Positions 31,740-39,759 are shown, numbered from the stretch's first letter. The stretch: 41,937 nucleotides of DNA from Thermoplasmata archaeon (GCA_030037955.1 JASHPT010000013.1:1-41937); one strand, 5' to 3'. Notes: generated by a model from the sequence alone, not told the origin. Numbers and translations are program-made.

Positions 31740-33319
31740 GGCGGTGCCTCCGGGCGAGTCGGGCCCCGCCAGCGAAGGACCTGGTCCGAGCCGGGACCGG
31801 CCTCCTCCGTCACGAGCCCCGTCTGGAGGAGCGTCTGCAATGCCGTGGACACCGCGTCGCTGGACTCCCCGGCCTCTTCGCCAAGGAGGAGCAGGGTCTC
31901 CCGGTCGAGGACCTGTTCTCTCTCGAGGATCGAGCGTACCGTCGGCAGGGCCGATGGGGCTCGCGCCGAATCGGGGGCGGCGCGCCGGTGATGCCGCCAC
32001 CGGAACAGGGCCAGCGTCCCCGCGATGGCGACCAGGACACAGAGGGCGACGACGCCCGCCGCCGAGGTCTCGGAGGACCCGGACGACGGATCGGGGGTCC
32101 GGTCGACGAGCACCTGCTGAGTCGCAGTCCAGGAAGCGCCCAGCGCATCGGTCACGTCGATGTGCTCGACGTAGACTCCGGGGGCGCTCGGCTCGAACGC
32201 TTCGCGAAGGATCGTCGGAACGGAGAGCGACCCGTTCGCTTCCTCGCCATCGGAGAGCGTCATCCGATAGGCATAGGGTGGCACCCCCCCGGCCACCCCC
32301 AGCATGACCTCGAATGCGTCGCCGGGACCCGCCGGCCCATCCGTAACGTTCACCCCGAGCGGCGGAACGACCGTGACCACCGTCGTGGCGTTGTCCGGGA
32401 CGCCGAGCCCATCGAGGAGGGACAGGTTCAGGGTCGCGGCACCGGCCTGCAGGAAGGTCAGGTTCCAGGAGTACAGCCCATCGCTCGGGAAAGCGCCCGA
32501 GGAGGCCGTTCCCGGACGTAGGGGGAGCGTGCTCGAGAGCGTCCAGCGGAACGGCGGCGTCCCCGCGGCGACCAGCACGGTCGTCGCGGTGGGGTATCCC
32601 ACCTCCGCCACGAGCGAGGCCGGCATCAGACGGACCAGCCCCGGAGGTACGACCGTTACCGGTGGGAGGTCAACACTGAAGACCGCTCCCAGGGAGTCCA
32701 CCACGTGCGCTTCGACGTAGGCGGGACCCGGGCTTCCGAAGTCGAGGACCTCCGAGTAATTCCCGTCCTGGGACGCGACGAAGCTTCCGGCGCCACCGCC
32801 GTCCGTCGCATTCCAAGTGACGTTCAGCGGGGGGACCCCGCCCTCGACGTGCAAGAACCACGGCACAGGTGTATTCTCCTCGACCTGACCGAAGGCCATG
32901 GTGGCGGCGAGCGAAGGGGGTGGAACGATCTGGATGGAGACGGCGGCTCCTTCGTCCGTCCCGCTCGGCATCTCCACCCGAAGCGTGACGTCGAGGAGAC
33001 CGGGAGCCTCGGGCGTGAAGGTCCAGGTGGGGCCCGTGTGGCCCGTGCCCACGTTGTCCGTCCAGATGCATACGAACGGGACCGGGGCGGGTCCCTCGAC
33101 AAACGCCGACAGCTCCAGCGGGTATCCCACATCGTCGGGGTTGGCCGAGACATGGATGCCGACGTCGAGGCCGCCGGAATCCGGCGCGCTGGCCGCGAAC
33201 GCGCCCGGCGTCCAGAAGAGCAGCAGGCAGAACGGCAGCACCGGGATCAGCACCCAGGCCTTGCGGACGTTCCTCGATCGCCTTCCAGTTCCAAACGCCC
33301 GGTTGGGCCCCGACGGCAT
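31736..33319 (-). CDS. Exported Ig/PKD-like repeat protein with membrane helix and winged-helix-like cytoplasmic tail
   Basis: 527 residues, first gene of the secretion-like operon. A signal peptide (about 20-43, ending FAASA) leads into four to five Ig/PKD-type beta repeats of about 80 residues, marked by recurrent GGVPPL/GTPPF turns and N-X-S/T sites. One membrane helix (423-439) is followed by a basic stop-transfer RWRHHRR and an 80-residue cytoplasmic part. That part has a TVRSILEREQVLDRETLLLL and ALQTLLQTGLVTEE pattern, like a winged-helix domain. The outside part probably binds a surface or DNA partner; the inside part could signal or bind DNA. TATA box at 33351-33358 and ATG at 33319 set the start. 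Confidence 0.75.
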   Translation of the reverse strand: MPSGPNRAFGTGRRSRNVRKAWVLIPVLPFCLLLFWTPGAFAASAPDSGGLDVGIHVSANPDDVGYPLELSAFVEGPAPVPFVCIWTDNVGTGHTGPTWTFTPEAPGLLDVTLRVEMPSGTDEGAAVSIQIVPPPSLAATMAFGQVEENTPVPWFLHVEGGVPPLNVTWNATDGGGAGSFVASQDGNYSEVLDFGSPGPAYVEAHVVDSLGAVFSVDLPPVTVVPPGLVRLMPASLVAEVGYPTATTVLVAAGTPPFRWTLSSTLPLRPGTASSGAFPSDGLYSWNLTFLQAGAATLNLSLLDGLGVPDNATTVVTVVPPLGVNVTDGPAGPGDAFEVMLGVAGGVPPYAYRMTLSDGEEANGSLSVPTILREAFEPSAPGVYVEHIDVTDALGASWTATQQVLVDRTPDPSSGSSETSAAGVVALCVLVAIAGTLALFRWRHHRRAAPDSARAPSALPTVRSILEREQVLDRETLLLLGEEAGESSDAVSTALQTLLQTGLVTEEAGPGSDQVLRWRGPTRPEAPP

Positions 33320-33350
33320 CTGACCACCCCGAGGAAAAACCGGGGGTGGG

Positions 33351-33358
33351 GTATTTTC
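33351..33358 (-). promoter_or_regulatory. TATA box of the secretion-like operon
   Basis: GAAAATAC on the minus strand, in a 71-base gap after the fibrillarin stop, centred about 35 bases before the ATG at 33319. It suggests the seven-gene run has its own promoter rather than depending on ridA-flpA. Confidence 0.55.
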
Positions 33359-33390
33359 GTCCGGGTCGCTCGATGAACGATGAGAGGTGC

Positions 33391-34050
33391 CTACGTCCTC
33401 CGCAGGACGAGGGCGACATGGTCCCGAGAAAATGGGCCGAGGGCCCGCTGGTCCACGACCGACCATCCCTGCCGCGTCAGGAGCTCCCGGGTATCGGCCA
33501 CGACCGCGGCCGTCGGTTTGCGCTGGGTCACCGACCGGACCTTGAGCATGAGCATTCCCGAGCCGTCGCGTACGAGGCAGCTGCTGGCATTCTCCAGGAA
33601 GACCTCGGCCTGGTTGCGCTGAGCCAGGTCCTGGTACAGGAAGTCGACCGGGCCGACGTCGGCGGCGTACCGTTCCGGTAACTGGGCGTCGGCGAGGATC
33701 GGGAACAGGTTGGCCCGCCGGCGGGACAGGCCCAGCAGGGTGCCGAAAGTACTCGCGCTCTTCTCGATCGCGAAGAGCTCGCTGTCCGGCAGGAGGTCGG
33801 AGAGGTGGCTCAACGTGGTGCCGTGCGCGGCGCCCAGGTAGAGCACGCGACGGGGGTGGTCGAAGGGAAGTCGGCTCGCTCCGTTCGTGAGATAGGCGGC
33901 GAGCTTCGACCGCCACGGGTCCCACCGTCGGAACTCGTCACTCCCCTCCCGAACCAGCTCCTCTCCGTAGACGCGCTCCCCGGGTCGGAGGTTCCGGGTA
34001 TAGAGCTCGCGACCCCGCTGGAGCAGGCCGTCTCTCTCGAACGCGCTCAT
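33391..34050 (-). CDS. flpA: Fibrillarin-like rRNA/tRNA 2'-O-methyltransferase
   Basis: 219 residues, a complete archaeal fibrillarin. N-terminal ERVYGEELV and FRRWDPWRSKLAAYL, SAM motif I VLYLGAAHGTTLSHLSD, the AIEKSAS acidic strand, VDFLYQDLAQRNQ and the C-terminal PFSRDHVALVL match the family. It is the catalytic subunit of box C/D sRNPs (with Nop5 and L7Ae), methylating ribose 2'-O positions in rRNA and tRNA. Its usual nop5 partner is not in view. It lies 8 bases after ridA on the same strand, forming a two-gene unit. ATG at 34050 matches the family start; longer frames are spurious. Confidence 0.93.
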   Translation of the reverse strand: MSAFERDGLLQRGRELYTRNLRPGERVYGEELVREGSDEFRRWDPWRSKLAAYLTNGASRLPFDHPRRVLYLGAAHGTTLSHLSDLLPDSELFAIEKSASTFGTLLGLSRRRANLFPILADAQLPERYAADVGPVDFLYQDLAQRNQAEVFLENASSCLVRDGSGMLMLKVRSVTQRKPTAAVVADTRELLTRQGWSVVDQRALGPFSRDHVALVLRRT

Positions 34051-34058
34051 CGGTCCGG

Positions 34059-34529
34059 TCAGCCCTCGGTGAGGGCGACCTGAACCTCCACCTCGACCGG
34101 TGCGTTCAGGGGCAACACGGCCACACCGATGGCGGCGCGCGCGGGCCGTCCCCGGTCTCCGAAGAGCGAGACGAGGATCTCCGTCGCACCGTTCGCGACG
34201 TCGTGCTGCCGGTCGAAGGTCGGCGCGGAGGCGACGTAGACCACTACGCGGACCACCCGGTCGATCCGGTCGAGTGACCCGAGCGCAGCGTGGAGCGCGC
34301 TCAACGCCTGGAGGGTAGCCTCCCGCGCGACCTCCTGGGCGGTCTCTGGGGTCACGTCCCGGCCCACGAGTCCGGGGTGCCATACGACGCCGTCCCGTCG
34401 CACGATCTGACCAGAGACCCAGGCAAACCCCTGGTTCACGACGACCGAGGTGTAGGTCCCCGCCGGCTGGGGCGGCGCCGGCAGCTTCACGCCCAGCTCC
34501 TGCAATCGCTCGGTCGGGGTGGCGCCCAC
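34059..34529 (-). CDS. ridA: RidA/YjgF-family protein
   Basis: 156 residues. The RidA signature GVAVLPLNAPVEVEVQVAL near the C terminus and the GFAWVSGQI and ATLQALSALHAALGSLDRI blocks place it in the RidA/YjgF/UK114 family. The classic catalytic Arg of RidA would lie in the ARAAIGVAVLP segment (Arg in RPARAAIG); its presence fits deaminase activity on reactive 2-aminoacrylate and related imines. The family forms cytoplasmic trimers. The GTG at 34529 lies about 26 bases after a TATA-like GCCTTTTGG, so it is leaderless. Eight bases separate it from flpA. Confidence 0.87.
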   Translation of the reverse strand: MGATPTERLQELGVKLPAPPQPAGTYTSVVVNQGFAWVSGQIVRRDGVVWHPGLVGRDVTPETAQEVAREATLQALSALHAALGSLDRIDRVVRVVVYVASAPTFDRQHDVANGATEILVSLFGDRGRPARAAIGVAVLPLNAPVEVEVQVALTEG

Positions 34530-34630
34530 GCCCGTCGGACTCCCGGTAGAGCCAAAAGGCTATGCCGGCGGCCTCTCGTGCGACTGCGGGAGGGAAGCGT
34601 AAAGGGCCGCCCGGTGTCGAGGGGATCGGC

Positions 34631-34948
34631 ATGGCCTCCCTGTTCCGCCGATTCCGGAAGGACAAGAAGGAAGAGCCTGCAGCCTCCGACTCCGCGTCCA
34701 GCCCGACCTCCGAGCCGACGGCTGAACCGGTCCCGCCGGCCTCTCCTCCGGAGCCGCCGGCCCCGCCTCCTTCGGACCCTGAACCGCAGCCCGAGATCGC
34801 TCCCGAGAGCCCCCCACCCCCCCTCCCGACCGCGACGTCCGCGACGACCTCGCTCGCGGCCGGCGCCCCCGGGGCGGAGTGCTTTCTCTGTGGCACCCCG
34901 TTGCAGGACCACTTCTGTCCGAAGTGCCAGATGACGTGGACCGAATGA
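34631..34948 (+). CDS. Small zinc-ribbon protein with Pro/Glu linker
   Basis: 105 residues. A basic amphipathic start MASLFRRFRKDKKEE is followed by a long Pro/Glu/Ser-rich linker, probably disordered, and a C-terminal zinc ribbon CFLCGTPLQDHFCPKC (CXXC-X9-CXXC). The ATG at 34631 is used because a TATA-like GCGTAAAGG lies about 28 bases upstream; the earlier ATG at 34562 runs into the ridA promoter. Similar short tail-ribbon proteins are common in archaea and have no assigned role; the start may bind a membrane or nucleic acid. Confidence 0.7.
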   Translation: MASLFRRFRKDKKEEPAASDSASSPTSEPTAEPVPPASPPEPPAPPPSDPEPQPEIAPESPPPPLPTATSATTSLAAGAPGAECFLCGTPLQDHFCPKCQMTWTE

Positions 34949-35071
34949 GACGCTTCAGGCTCCGGAAGACCGGCGAACGTGCCATCCGCCCGGCCGCCAC
35001 TCTTTTGTCAAAGAGAGCGGTAGATTCCTATCAAGGAGCACCCGCATCCCCCCGACCTAGCCGGTGGTAGA

Positions 35072-36709
35072 CTGGGAACTTCAGACGCCGAATCGGAACT
35101 CTCGGCCCTCGAGCGTCAGGTCGTCGACCACCTGTTCGTACTCTCGCCCACAGCGGGCGTCGGCTCGGGGCTCCACCAGTACGATGGGCTGCTGCCGGAC
35201 CTCCGTCGCGAAGCGACCGACCCCTGGGCATCGACGGCGGACCGGCTCCTCGGGCAACTTCGGGACGTTCCGTCCGACCGCCTCTCGGGAGACCGTCGAT
35301 ACGACCAGGTGCTGCTCGAGATGGGCCTTGAGAATTCTCTCTTCGACCTCCGGGACTCTCGGGACTACGACCTCAACCCGATGGCGCACGTGGGGGGACT
35401 CTCCCTAACCCCCTACACGGTCCGTCCGTACGCGCCCCTCGGGGTCCGGGTCGATGCCATGCACCGACACCTCACCGGCGTGCCCCTCGCCCTCACCCGG
35501 GGACTGGAGCGACTCGCGTCGGCCGTGCCGGCTCCGTTCGTCCGCCTCTCCATCGGCATCGCTCGGGGGCTGGAGGCGAACTACCGGGCCGTCGACCCGG
35601 TCGTGCGGTCCCTGGGCGATGCCGCGGTCGAGCGGATTCGCGAGGTTCGCGATCCGGCGACCGAGGCGGTCCGGGCGTTCGCGCGGCGGCTCGAAGAGGA
35701 GTGGCTCCCCCGGGCCACCCAAGACTTCCCGCTCGGGCGGGAGAAGTTCGAGCGGCTTCTCTGGGTACGGGAGCGGGTCCGGGTCCCGATCGACGACCTC
35801 CTCCGAGCCGGGCGAGCGGACCTCGAGCACAATCAGGCGCGGCTTCGGGCCATCGCCGCGGCCGCCGATCCGCCCACCGATGCGCGGGGACTGCTCGATC
35901 GCGCCGCGGCGACCCACGCCGGGCCCGCCGAGCTCATCGACCGGGCCCGGCGGTTCGTCGAGGAGATGAAGCTCTTCGTCCGAGAGAAGGAACTCGCCAC
36001 GATCCCCGAGCCCTCGGTCTGCCGAGTCGAGGAGACCCCGCCCGACCACCGGGGCCTGTCGACCGCGAGCATGAACTCGCCCGGACCGTTCGAGACGACC
36101 GGGGAGGAGGGCATGTACTTCGTCACCCCGGCGGACACGACCTGGTCGGCCGAGACCCAAGAGCAGTGGCTTCGGTCGTTCAACGACAGTGTGCTGCGGA
36201 ACGTCACGGCCCACGAGGTCTATCCGGGACACTTCCTCCAGTTTCTGCACATGCGCAAATCTCCGGGCAGCCTGGCCCGAAAGATCGTCAGTTCCAACGC
36301 CTTCATCGAGGGCTGGGCCCACTACGCGGAGCAGGTGGTCATCGAACAGGGTCTCGGCGCGGGTGCGCCGGAGGCCGAGGCCGCCCAGCTGTACGACGCC
36401 CTCCTTCGGGATTGCCGGCTGATCTCGGCCGTCGGCCTCCACACCCAGGGGATGACCGTCGCCCAGTCGACCGAGCTGTTCGAACGGGAGGGCCTCTGCG
36501 AACCGATCGTGGCTCAGCGCGAGGCCGGCCGCGGAACCTACGACCCGGTCTACTTCGGATACACGCTGGGAAAGCTGTCCATCCTCGAGGCTCGTCGCCA
36601 TCACCTCCAGTCCCGCTTCGGAGGATCGCTCCGGGCGTTCCACGACCGCGTGCTCAGCTTTGGGGCGCCGCCGGTGGGGTTCCTCGACGAGCTCCTGCGC
36701 GCATCGTAG
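35072..36709 (+). CDS. DUF885 metallopeptidase-like protein; start probably CTG
   Basis: The frame to 36709 contains the complete DUF885 fold, including the N-terminal family motif GLHQYDGLLPD, the HEVYPGH zinc-like site (about residue 380), NAFIEGWAHYAEQ and the C-terminal GTYDPVYFGYTLGK. DUF885 proteins are putative zinc carboxypeptidase-like enzymes. The first canonical start, GTG at 35309, would cut off the conserved first 80 residues. Upstream, the same frame stays open to TAG at 35021 with no ATG, GTG or TTG. CTG at 35072 begins just before the fold and is the best start; a frameshift near 35064 is the alternative. Confidence 0.72.
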   Translation: MGTSDAESELSALERQVVDHLFVLSPTAGVGSGLHQYDGLLPDLRREATDPWASTADRLLGQLRDVPSDRLSGDRRYDQVLLEMGLENSLFDLRDSRDYDLNPMAHVGGLSLTPYTVRPYAPLGVRVDAMHRHLTGVPLALTRGLERLASAVPAPFVRLSIGIARGLEANYRAVDPVVRSLGDAAVERIREVRDPATEAVRAFARRLEEEWLPRATQDFPLGREKFERLLWVRERVRVPIDDLLRAGRADLEHNQARLRAIAAAADPPTDARGLLDRAAATHAGPAELIDRARRFVEEMKLFVREKELATIPEPSVCRVEETPPDHRGLSTASMNSPGPFETTGEEGMYFVTPADTTWSAETQEQWLRSFNDSVLRNVTAHEVYPGHFLQFLHMRKSPGSLARKIVSSNAFIEGWAHYAEQVVIEQGLGAGAPEAEAAQLYDALLRDCRLISAVGLHTQGMTVAQSTELFEREGLCEPIVAQREAGRGTYDPVYFGYTLGKLSILEARRHHLQSRFGGSLRAFHDRVLSFGAPPVGFLDELLRAS

Positions 36710-36733
36710 GTCCCTCCGGGCGGGGAGTGCGCG

Positions 36734-37222
36734 CTACGCCGTGGCGCCGCAGGTAGGACAGCGGCCGCGGCTCTCGTCGTACGTGGACCGACAGTACGGA
36801 CAGCGCATCAGCACGGTCGGGACCGCCGGCGATGGAGGCACATGCACCTGGACCGTGATCGGTGGGGGGCCGCCTCCCAGGGTGGGCGGAGGGGTGTCGC
36901 GCTTCGCCCCCGCGAAGAACTGCCGCCAGACCTCCGGATGGTCGACCACGAAATCGACCTCGCCCCGGTGGGTCTGGAAGCGCAGACGGGAGGAGTCCAG
37001 GAACCGGATCCGTAACCTCGGGCGGTTCACGTGGGCGTCGCTGATCATGTCGAGCGGCAGGTCCAGCAACGTCGAGGTCGACCCCGCGCGGATCAGGCCG
37101 GACCGGGTCACCTCGAACACCAGCCGGTAGTTCGTGAGGAACAGGAGACCCGAGGTCTTCTGGTGGGTCAGCGACGTGGCGGGTCCTTGCGTCAGGACCT
37201 TCTCGCCGCGGTGAAGAATCAT
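36734..37222 (-). CDS. GRAM/PH-like domain protein with C-terminal zinc ribbon
   Basis: 162 residues. Residues 1-105 look like a GRAM/PH-type beta barrel: ILHRGEKVLTQGPATSL, TSGLLFLTNYRLVFE, LLDLPLDMISD and then the C-terminal helix HPEVWRQFFAGAKR. A Pro/Gly linker leads to a zinc ribbon CPYCRSTYDESRGRCPTC. Such domains bind membranes or proteins; the ribbon may be a protein-interaction end. The ATG at 37222 gives a natural start of the barrel. It lies 46 bases downstream of another zinc-ribbon gene on the same strand, so they may be expressed together. Role unknown. Confidence 0.72.
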   Translation of the reverse strand: MILHRGEKVLTQGPATSLTHQKTSGLLFLTNYRLVFEVTRSGLIRAGSTSTLLDLPLDMISDAHVNRPRLRIRFLDSSRLRFQTHRGEVDFVVDHPEVWRQFFAGAKRDTPPPTLGGGPPPITVQVHVPPSPAVPTVLMRCPYCRSTYDESRGRCPTCGATA

Positions 37223-37268
37223 GGTCCCTACGGCCGCGTCCCTACGGTCCGATCCCCGGACGTCGGGC

Positions 37269-37586
37269 TCACTGTCCCTTCTTGCCCTTCTGGAGATCCT
37301 TCCCGAGGTTCTCCAATTCCTTACTGACCTCGTGCACCGCCTTCCGGGTCAGGTCCGTGACGTCGCGTACGGCGAGCTTCGCCTCGCCCAGGGCCGCCTT
37401 GCCGGTCCTCTTCGCCTCCGCGACCACGGCTCGGGTCGTTTCGACGGTCGTCGATGCGGCCCGGTGCACCGACCCGCCGGATCGAGGGGCGGTCGGTGGA
37501 GGTGGGGGAAGTACGGCCGGACGGCCGCAGGCGGGGCACGCGTTCGCGCCGGACGGGATGACCGCTCCACACCCATCGCAGTTCAT
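37269..37586 (-). CDS. Zinc ribbon plus amphipathic-helix protein
   Basis: 105 residues. An N-terminal zinc ribbon CDGCGAVIPSGANACPAC is followed by a Pro linker and a C-terminal charged helix of about 60 residues with an apolar face, able to lie along a membrane or form a coil. The ATG at 37586 is directly before the ribbon. Candidate TATA elements lie 20-45 bases upstream, including the palindromic CCATATGG at 37624-37631, which might also serve the divergent peptidase gene. Function not recognisable. Confidence 0.68.
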   Translation of the reverse strand: MNCDGCGAVIPSGANACPACGRPAVLPPPPPTAPRSGGSVHRAASTTVETTRAVVAEAKRTGKAALGEAKLAVRDVTDLTRKAVHEVSKELENLGKDLQKGKKGQ

Positions 37587-37716
37587 GCGCGTCGCTCCGG
37601 GGACCAAGGTATCGTTCGCGGGCCCATATGGAGGTTCCCCCGCGCGCGGAGGCGGTCCGGGCGGTGCCGGGTGGTCCTCATCTGGCGCATGAGCGTGGGG
37701 GCTCCCGGCGTGCCCC

Positions 37717-38622
37717 ATGGAGGACCAGGAAGGCTTCGTGTCCATCCTCGGCTACCAGCAGTACTACCGGATCGCGGGGCCCTCCGAGGCCCGCGCGACC
37801 GTGGTCACGCTCCACGGAGGCCCCGGCAGCAGCCACCATTACCTGCTCTCGATGCGCGACCTGGCCCGGTGGGGGTACCGGGTCATCTTCTTCGACCAGG
37901 TGGGGTGCGGAAGCTCGGAGGTTCCCCCGGGCACGGACCGGTTCAGCCTCGAGCATAACGTCGAGGAGACGGAGGCGATCCGTCAGCAGCTCGGCCACGG
38001 AAAGGTCCACCTGATCGGTTCCAGCTACGGGGGACTCCTCGCGCTCGCCTACGCGATCAAGTATCAGCAGAACCTCCGGAGCCTCATCACCGTCGGCGGA
38101 CTGGCCGATGTGCCGTTCGCCACCGCGGAGATGGCCCGCCTCATCGACGAGATGCCCCCGGAGGACGCCCAGGCGATCCGGGTCCATGGAGGCCGGGGAG
38201 AGTTCCAGCACCCGGACTACGTTCGGGCTACGCAGCGCTTCTACCACACCTACCTGTGTCGGTTGCCCACATGGCCGCCCGAGCTCACGAAGTCGCTCCA
38301 GCTCGGGGACGAGCGGCCGGTCTACCGGTACATGAACGGCCCGAACGAGTTCACGATCACCGGCACGATCCGGGACATTGACCTCCGAGCCCAGCTTCCG
38401 ACGATCCACGTGCCGACGCTCGTCCTGGGAGGGAAGTACGACGAGGTGACACCCGCCGTCGCGGAGCAGATCCACACCGGCATCCCGGGCTCCCGACGCG
38501 TCACCTTCCCGGCGAGTTCGCATACTCCGTTCTGGGAGGAACGGGAGGCATTCATGTCGACCGTCGCGGCGTTCCTCGCGGACGTGGACGGACGCGCCGG
38601 TCCGGGGTCGACCCGAACGTAG
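37717..38622 (+). CDS. pip: Proline iminopeptidase (tricorn-interacting F1-like)
   Basis: 301 residues of alpha/beta-hydrolase fold. The oxyanion motif HGGPG (33-37), nucleophile elbow GSSYGG with Ser103, Asp242 in GGKYDEVTP and His269 in SSHTPFW complete the Ser-Asp-His triad. The N-terminal YYRIAGPSEARATVVTL and the cap region are as in proline iminopeptidases. It releases N-terminal proline and other residues from short peptides in the cytoplasm; in Thermoplasma the F1 factor does this after tricorn protease. No tricorn gene is in view. ATG at 37717 gives a full-length protein. Confidence 0.9.
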   Translation: MEDQEGFVSILGYQQYYRIAGPSEARATVVTLHGGPGSSHHYLLSMRDLARWGYRVIFFDQVGCGSSEVPPGTDRFSLEHNVEETEAIRQQLGHGKVHLIGSSYGGLLALAYAIKYQQNLRSLITVGGLADVPFATAEMARLIDEMPPEDAQAIRVHGGRGEFQHPDYVRATQRFYHTYLCRLPTWPPELTKSLQLGDERPVYRYMNGPNEFTITGTIRDIDLRAQLPTIHVPTLVLGGKYDEVTPAVAEQIHTGIPGSRRVTFPASSHTPFWEEREAFMSTVAAFLADVDGRAGPGSTRT

Positions 38623-38648
38623 AAACGGTCGAACCCGGATTCCGGGAC

Positions 38649-39314
38649 GTGGCGGACGACCACCGGCCGCCGGCGTGGGACCAGTACTGGGCCACCGTCG
38701 AGGGGCAGCTCTCCGCCGGTCCCAGCGGGTTCGTCCGATGGGCCCTCCCGTACCTCCAGTCCGCGCCCGGCACGGATCTCGTGGAGGTCGGCTCGGGGGC
38801 CGGACGGGACATGGGCTTCCTCTTGGAGCAGGGATTCTCGGTCCGCGGCGTCGATTTCTCCTCCGAAGCGGTCCGCATCGCGCGGCAGTTCCTAGCGACG
38901 CTGGCCCCGGACGTGTCGGCCCGGGGTCATGTCGAGGTCGGAGAGGCCGGAGCCTATGTGGCCGGACTCCCGGAAGGCAGTCTCTCGGGGGTCGTGGGCC
39001 TGGTCCTCTACGAGACATTCTCCGACCCGGAACGGACCGGGCTCTTCCGCGGCATCGCCCGGGCGCTGCGGCCTGGCGGGGTCCACCTGTGGTGCGTGCG
39101 GGACGACGCCCATCCGCTGCGGGAGAAGGTGGCGATGGTCCCGCCGAACCAGGGAGGTCCGTCGGGTCGCGTGGTCGAGCACACGTTCTTTGCCCGGTCC
39201 CACTGCGATGCCCTCACATCCCTCGGTTTCGAGCGGGTGGCGCTCGAACCCCGACCCGAAACCCACTACTTCTTCGTGGCCGACCGAAAACCGGTCGCGT
39301 CCGTCCCTCAGTGA
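38649..39314 (+). CDS. Class I SAM-dependent methyltransferase
   Basis: 221 residues. Motif I DLVEVGSGAGRDMGFLLEQG, the acidic strand VRGVDFS, a motif II/III region LSGVVGLVLYETFSD and motif IV RALRPGGVHLWCVR are a standard class I Rossmann methyltransferase. The C-terminal part around LTSLGFERVALEPR completes the sheet. No substrate-specific motif is evident. The GTG at 38649 follows the peptidase by 26 bases with a weak TATA-like GTAGAAACG in between. Its stop overlaps the end of the convergent VOC gene by 7 bases. Confidence 0.83.
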   Translation: MADDHRPPAWDQYWATVEGQLSAGPSGFVRWALPYLQSAPGTDLVEVGSGAGRDMGFLLEQGFSVRGVDFSSEAVRIARQFLATLAPDVSARGHVEVGEAGAYVAGLPEGSLSGVVGLVLYETFSDPERTGLFRGIARALRPGGVHLWCVRDDAHPLREKVAMVPPNQGGPSGRVVEHTFFARSHCDALTSLGFERVALEPRPETHYFFVADRKPVASVPQ

Positions 39315-39685
39315 CGTCGCGTGGGGTGCACGACCTCGATCCAGATCCCGTCCGGGTCCGCGACGTAGGCCATGTCGTACTCCTCGGCGTGCTCGACCTC
39401 ACGGACCACCCGGCCGCCGAGTTCGACCAGGCGCGAGGCCGTGGCCTCGACGTCGTCCACCTCGAACGCGAGGTGGTCGAGCTCGCTCCCGGCCGTGTAC
39501 CGGGAGGAGGGGTACCAGTTCAGCTCGAGCAGCTGGTGCCCGCCCGGTGTACGCAGGGTCGCGGTCTCACCCCCCGTGGACGCGACCAACCCGCGGTCCA
39601 CCACCTCCATGCCGAGGCCCTCCCGGTAGAACCGGAGCGAGCGCTCGAGGTCCGTGACCTCGACGCCCGTGTAGAGGAACTTCAT
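39308..39685 (-). CDS. VOC-family (glyoxalase/bleomycin-resistance-like) protein
   Basis: 125 residues, one glyoxalase-I-like unit pair: TGVEVTDLERSLRFYREGLGMEVV, LLELNWYP, ELDHLAFEVDDVEATASRL and DPDGIWIEVVHP. The metal-binding pattern His/Glu of lactoylglutathione lyases is partly present (LDHLAF, IEVV). Family members act as lactoylglutathione lyases, methylmalonyl-CoA epimerases or dioxygenases. No partner gene helps choose. It is soluble. ATG at 39685. Confidence 0.87.
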   Translation of the reverse strand: MKFLYTGVEVTDLERSLRFYREGLGMEVVDRGLVASTGGETATLRTPGGHQLLELNWYPSSRYTAGSELDHLAFEVDDVEATASRLVELGGRVVREVEHAEEYDMAYVADPDGIWIEVVHPTRRH

Positions 39686-39759
39686 CTCCGGGCGAGAAGG
39701 CCCGGCGGACCATCAACCTGCCGGGGACCCCGAGGGGTCCGCCGTGCCGCGGGAGCGGC

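Noticed and set aside
26850-33319. Integrated conjugative element
   Set aside because: No relaxase, VirD4-type coupling protein, replication or integrase gene accompanies the VirB-like genes within the window.
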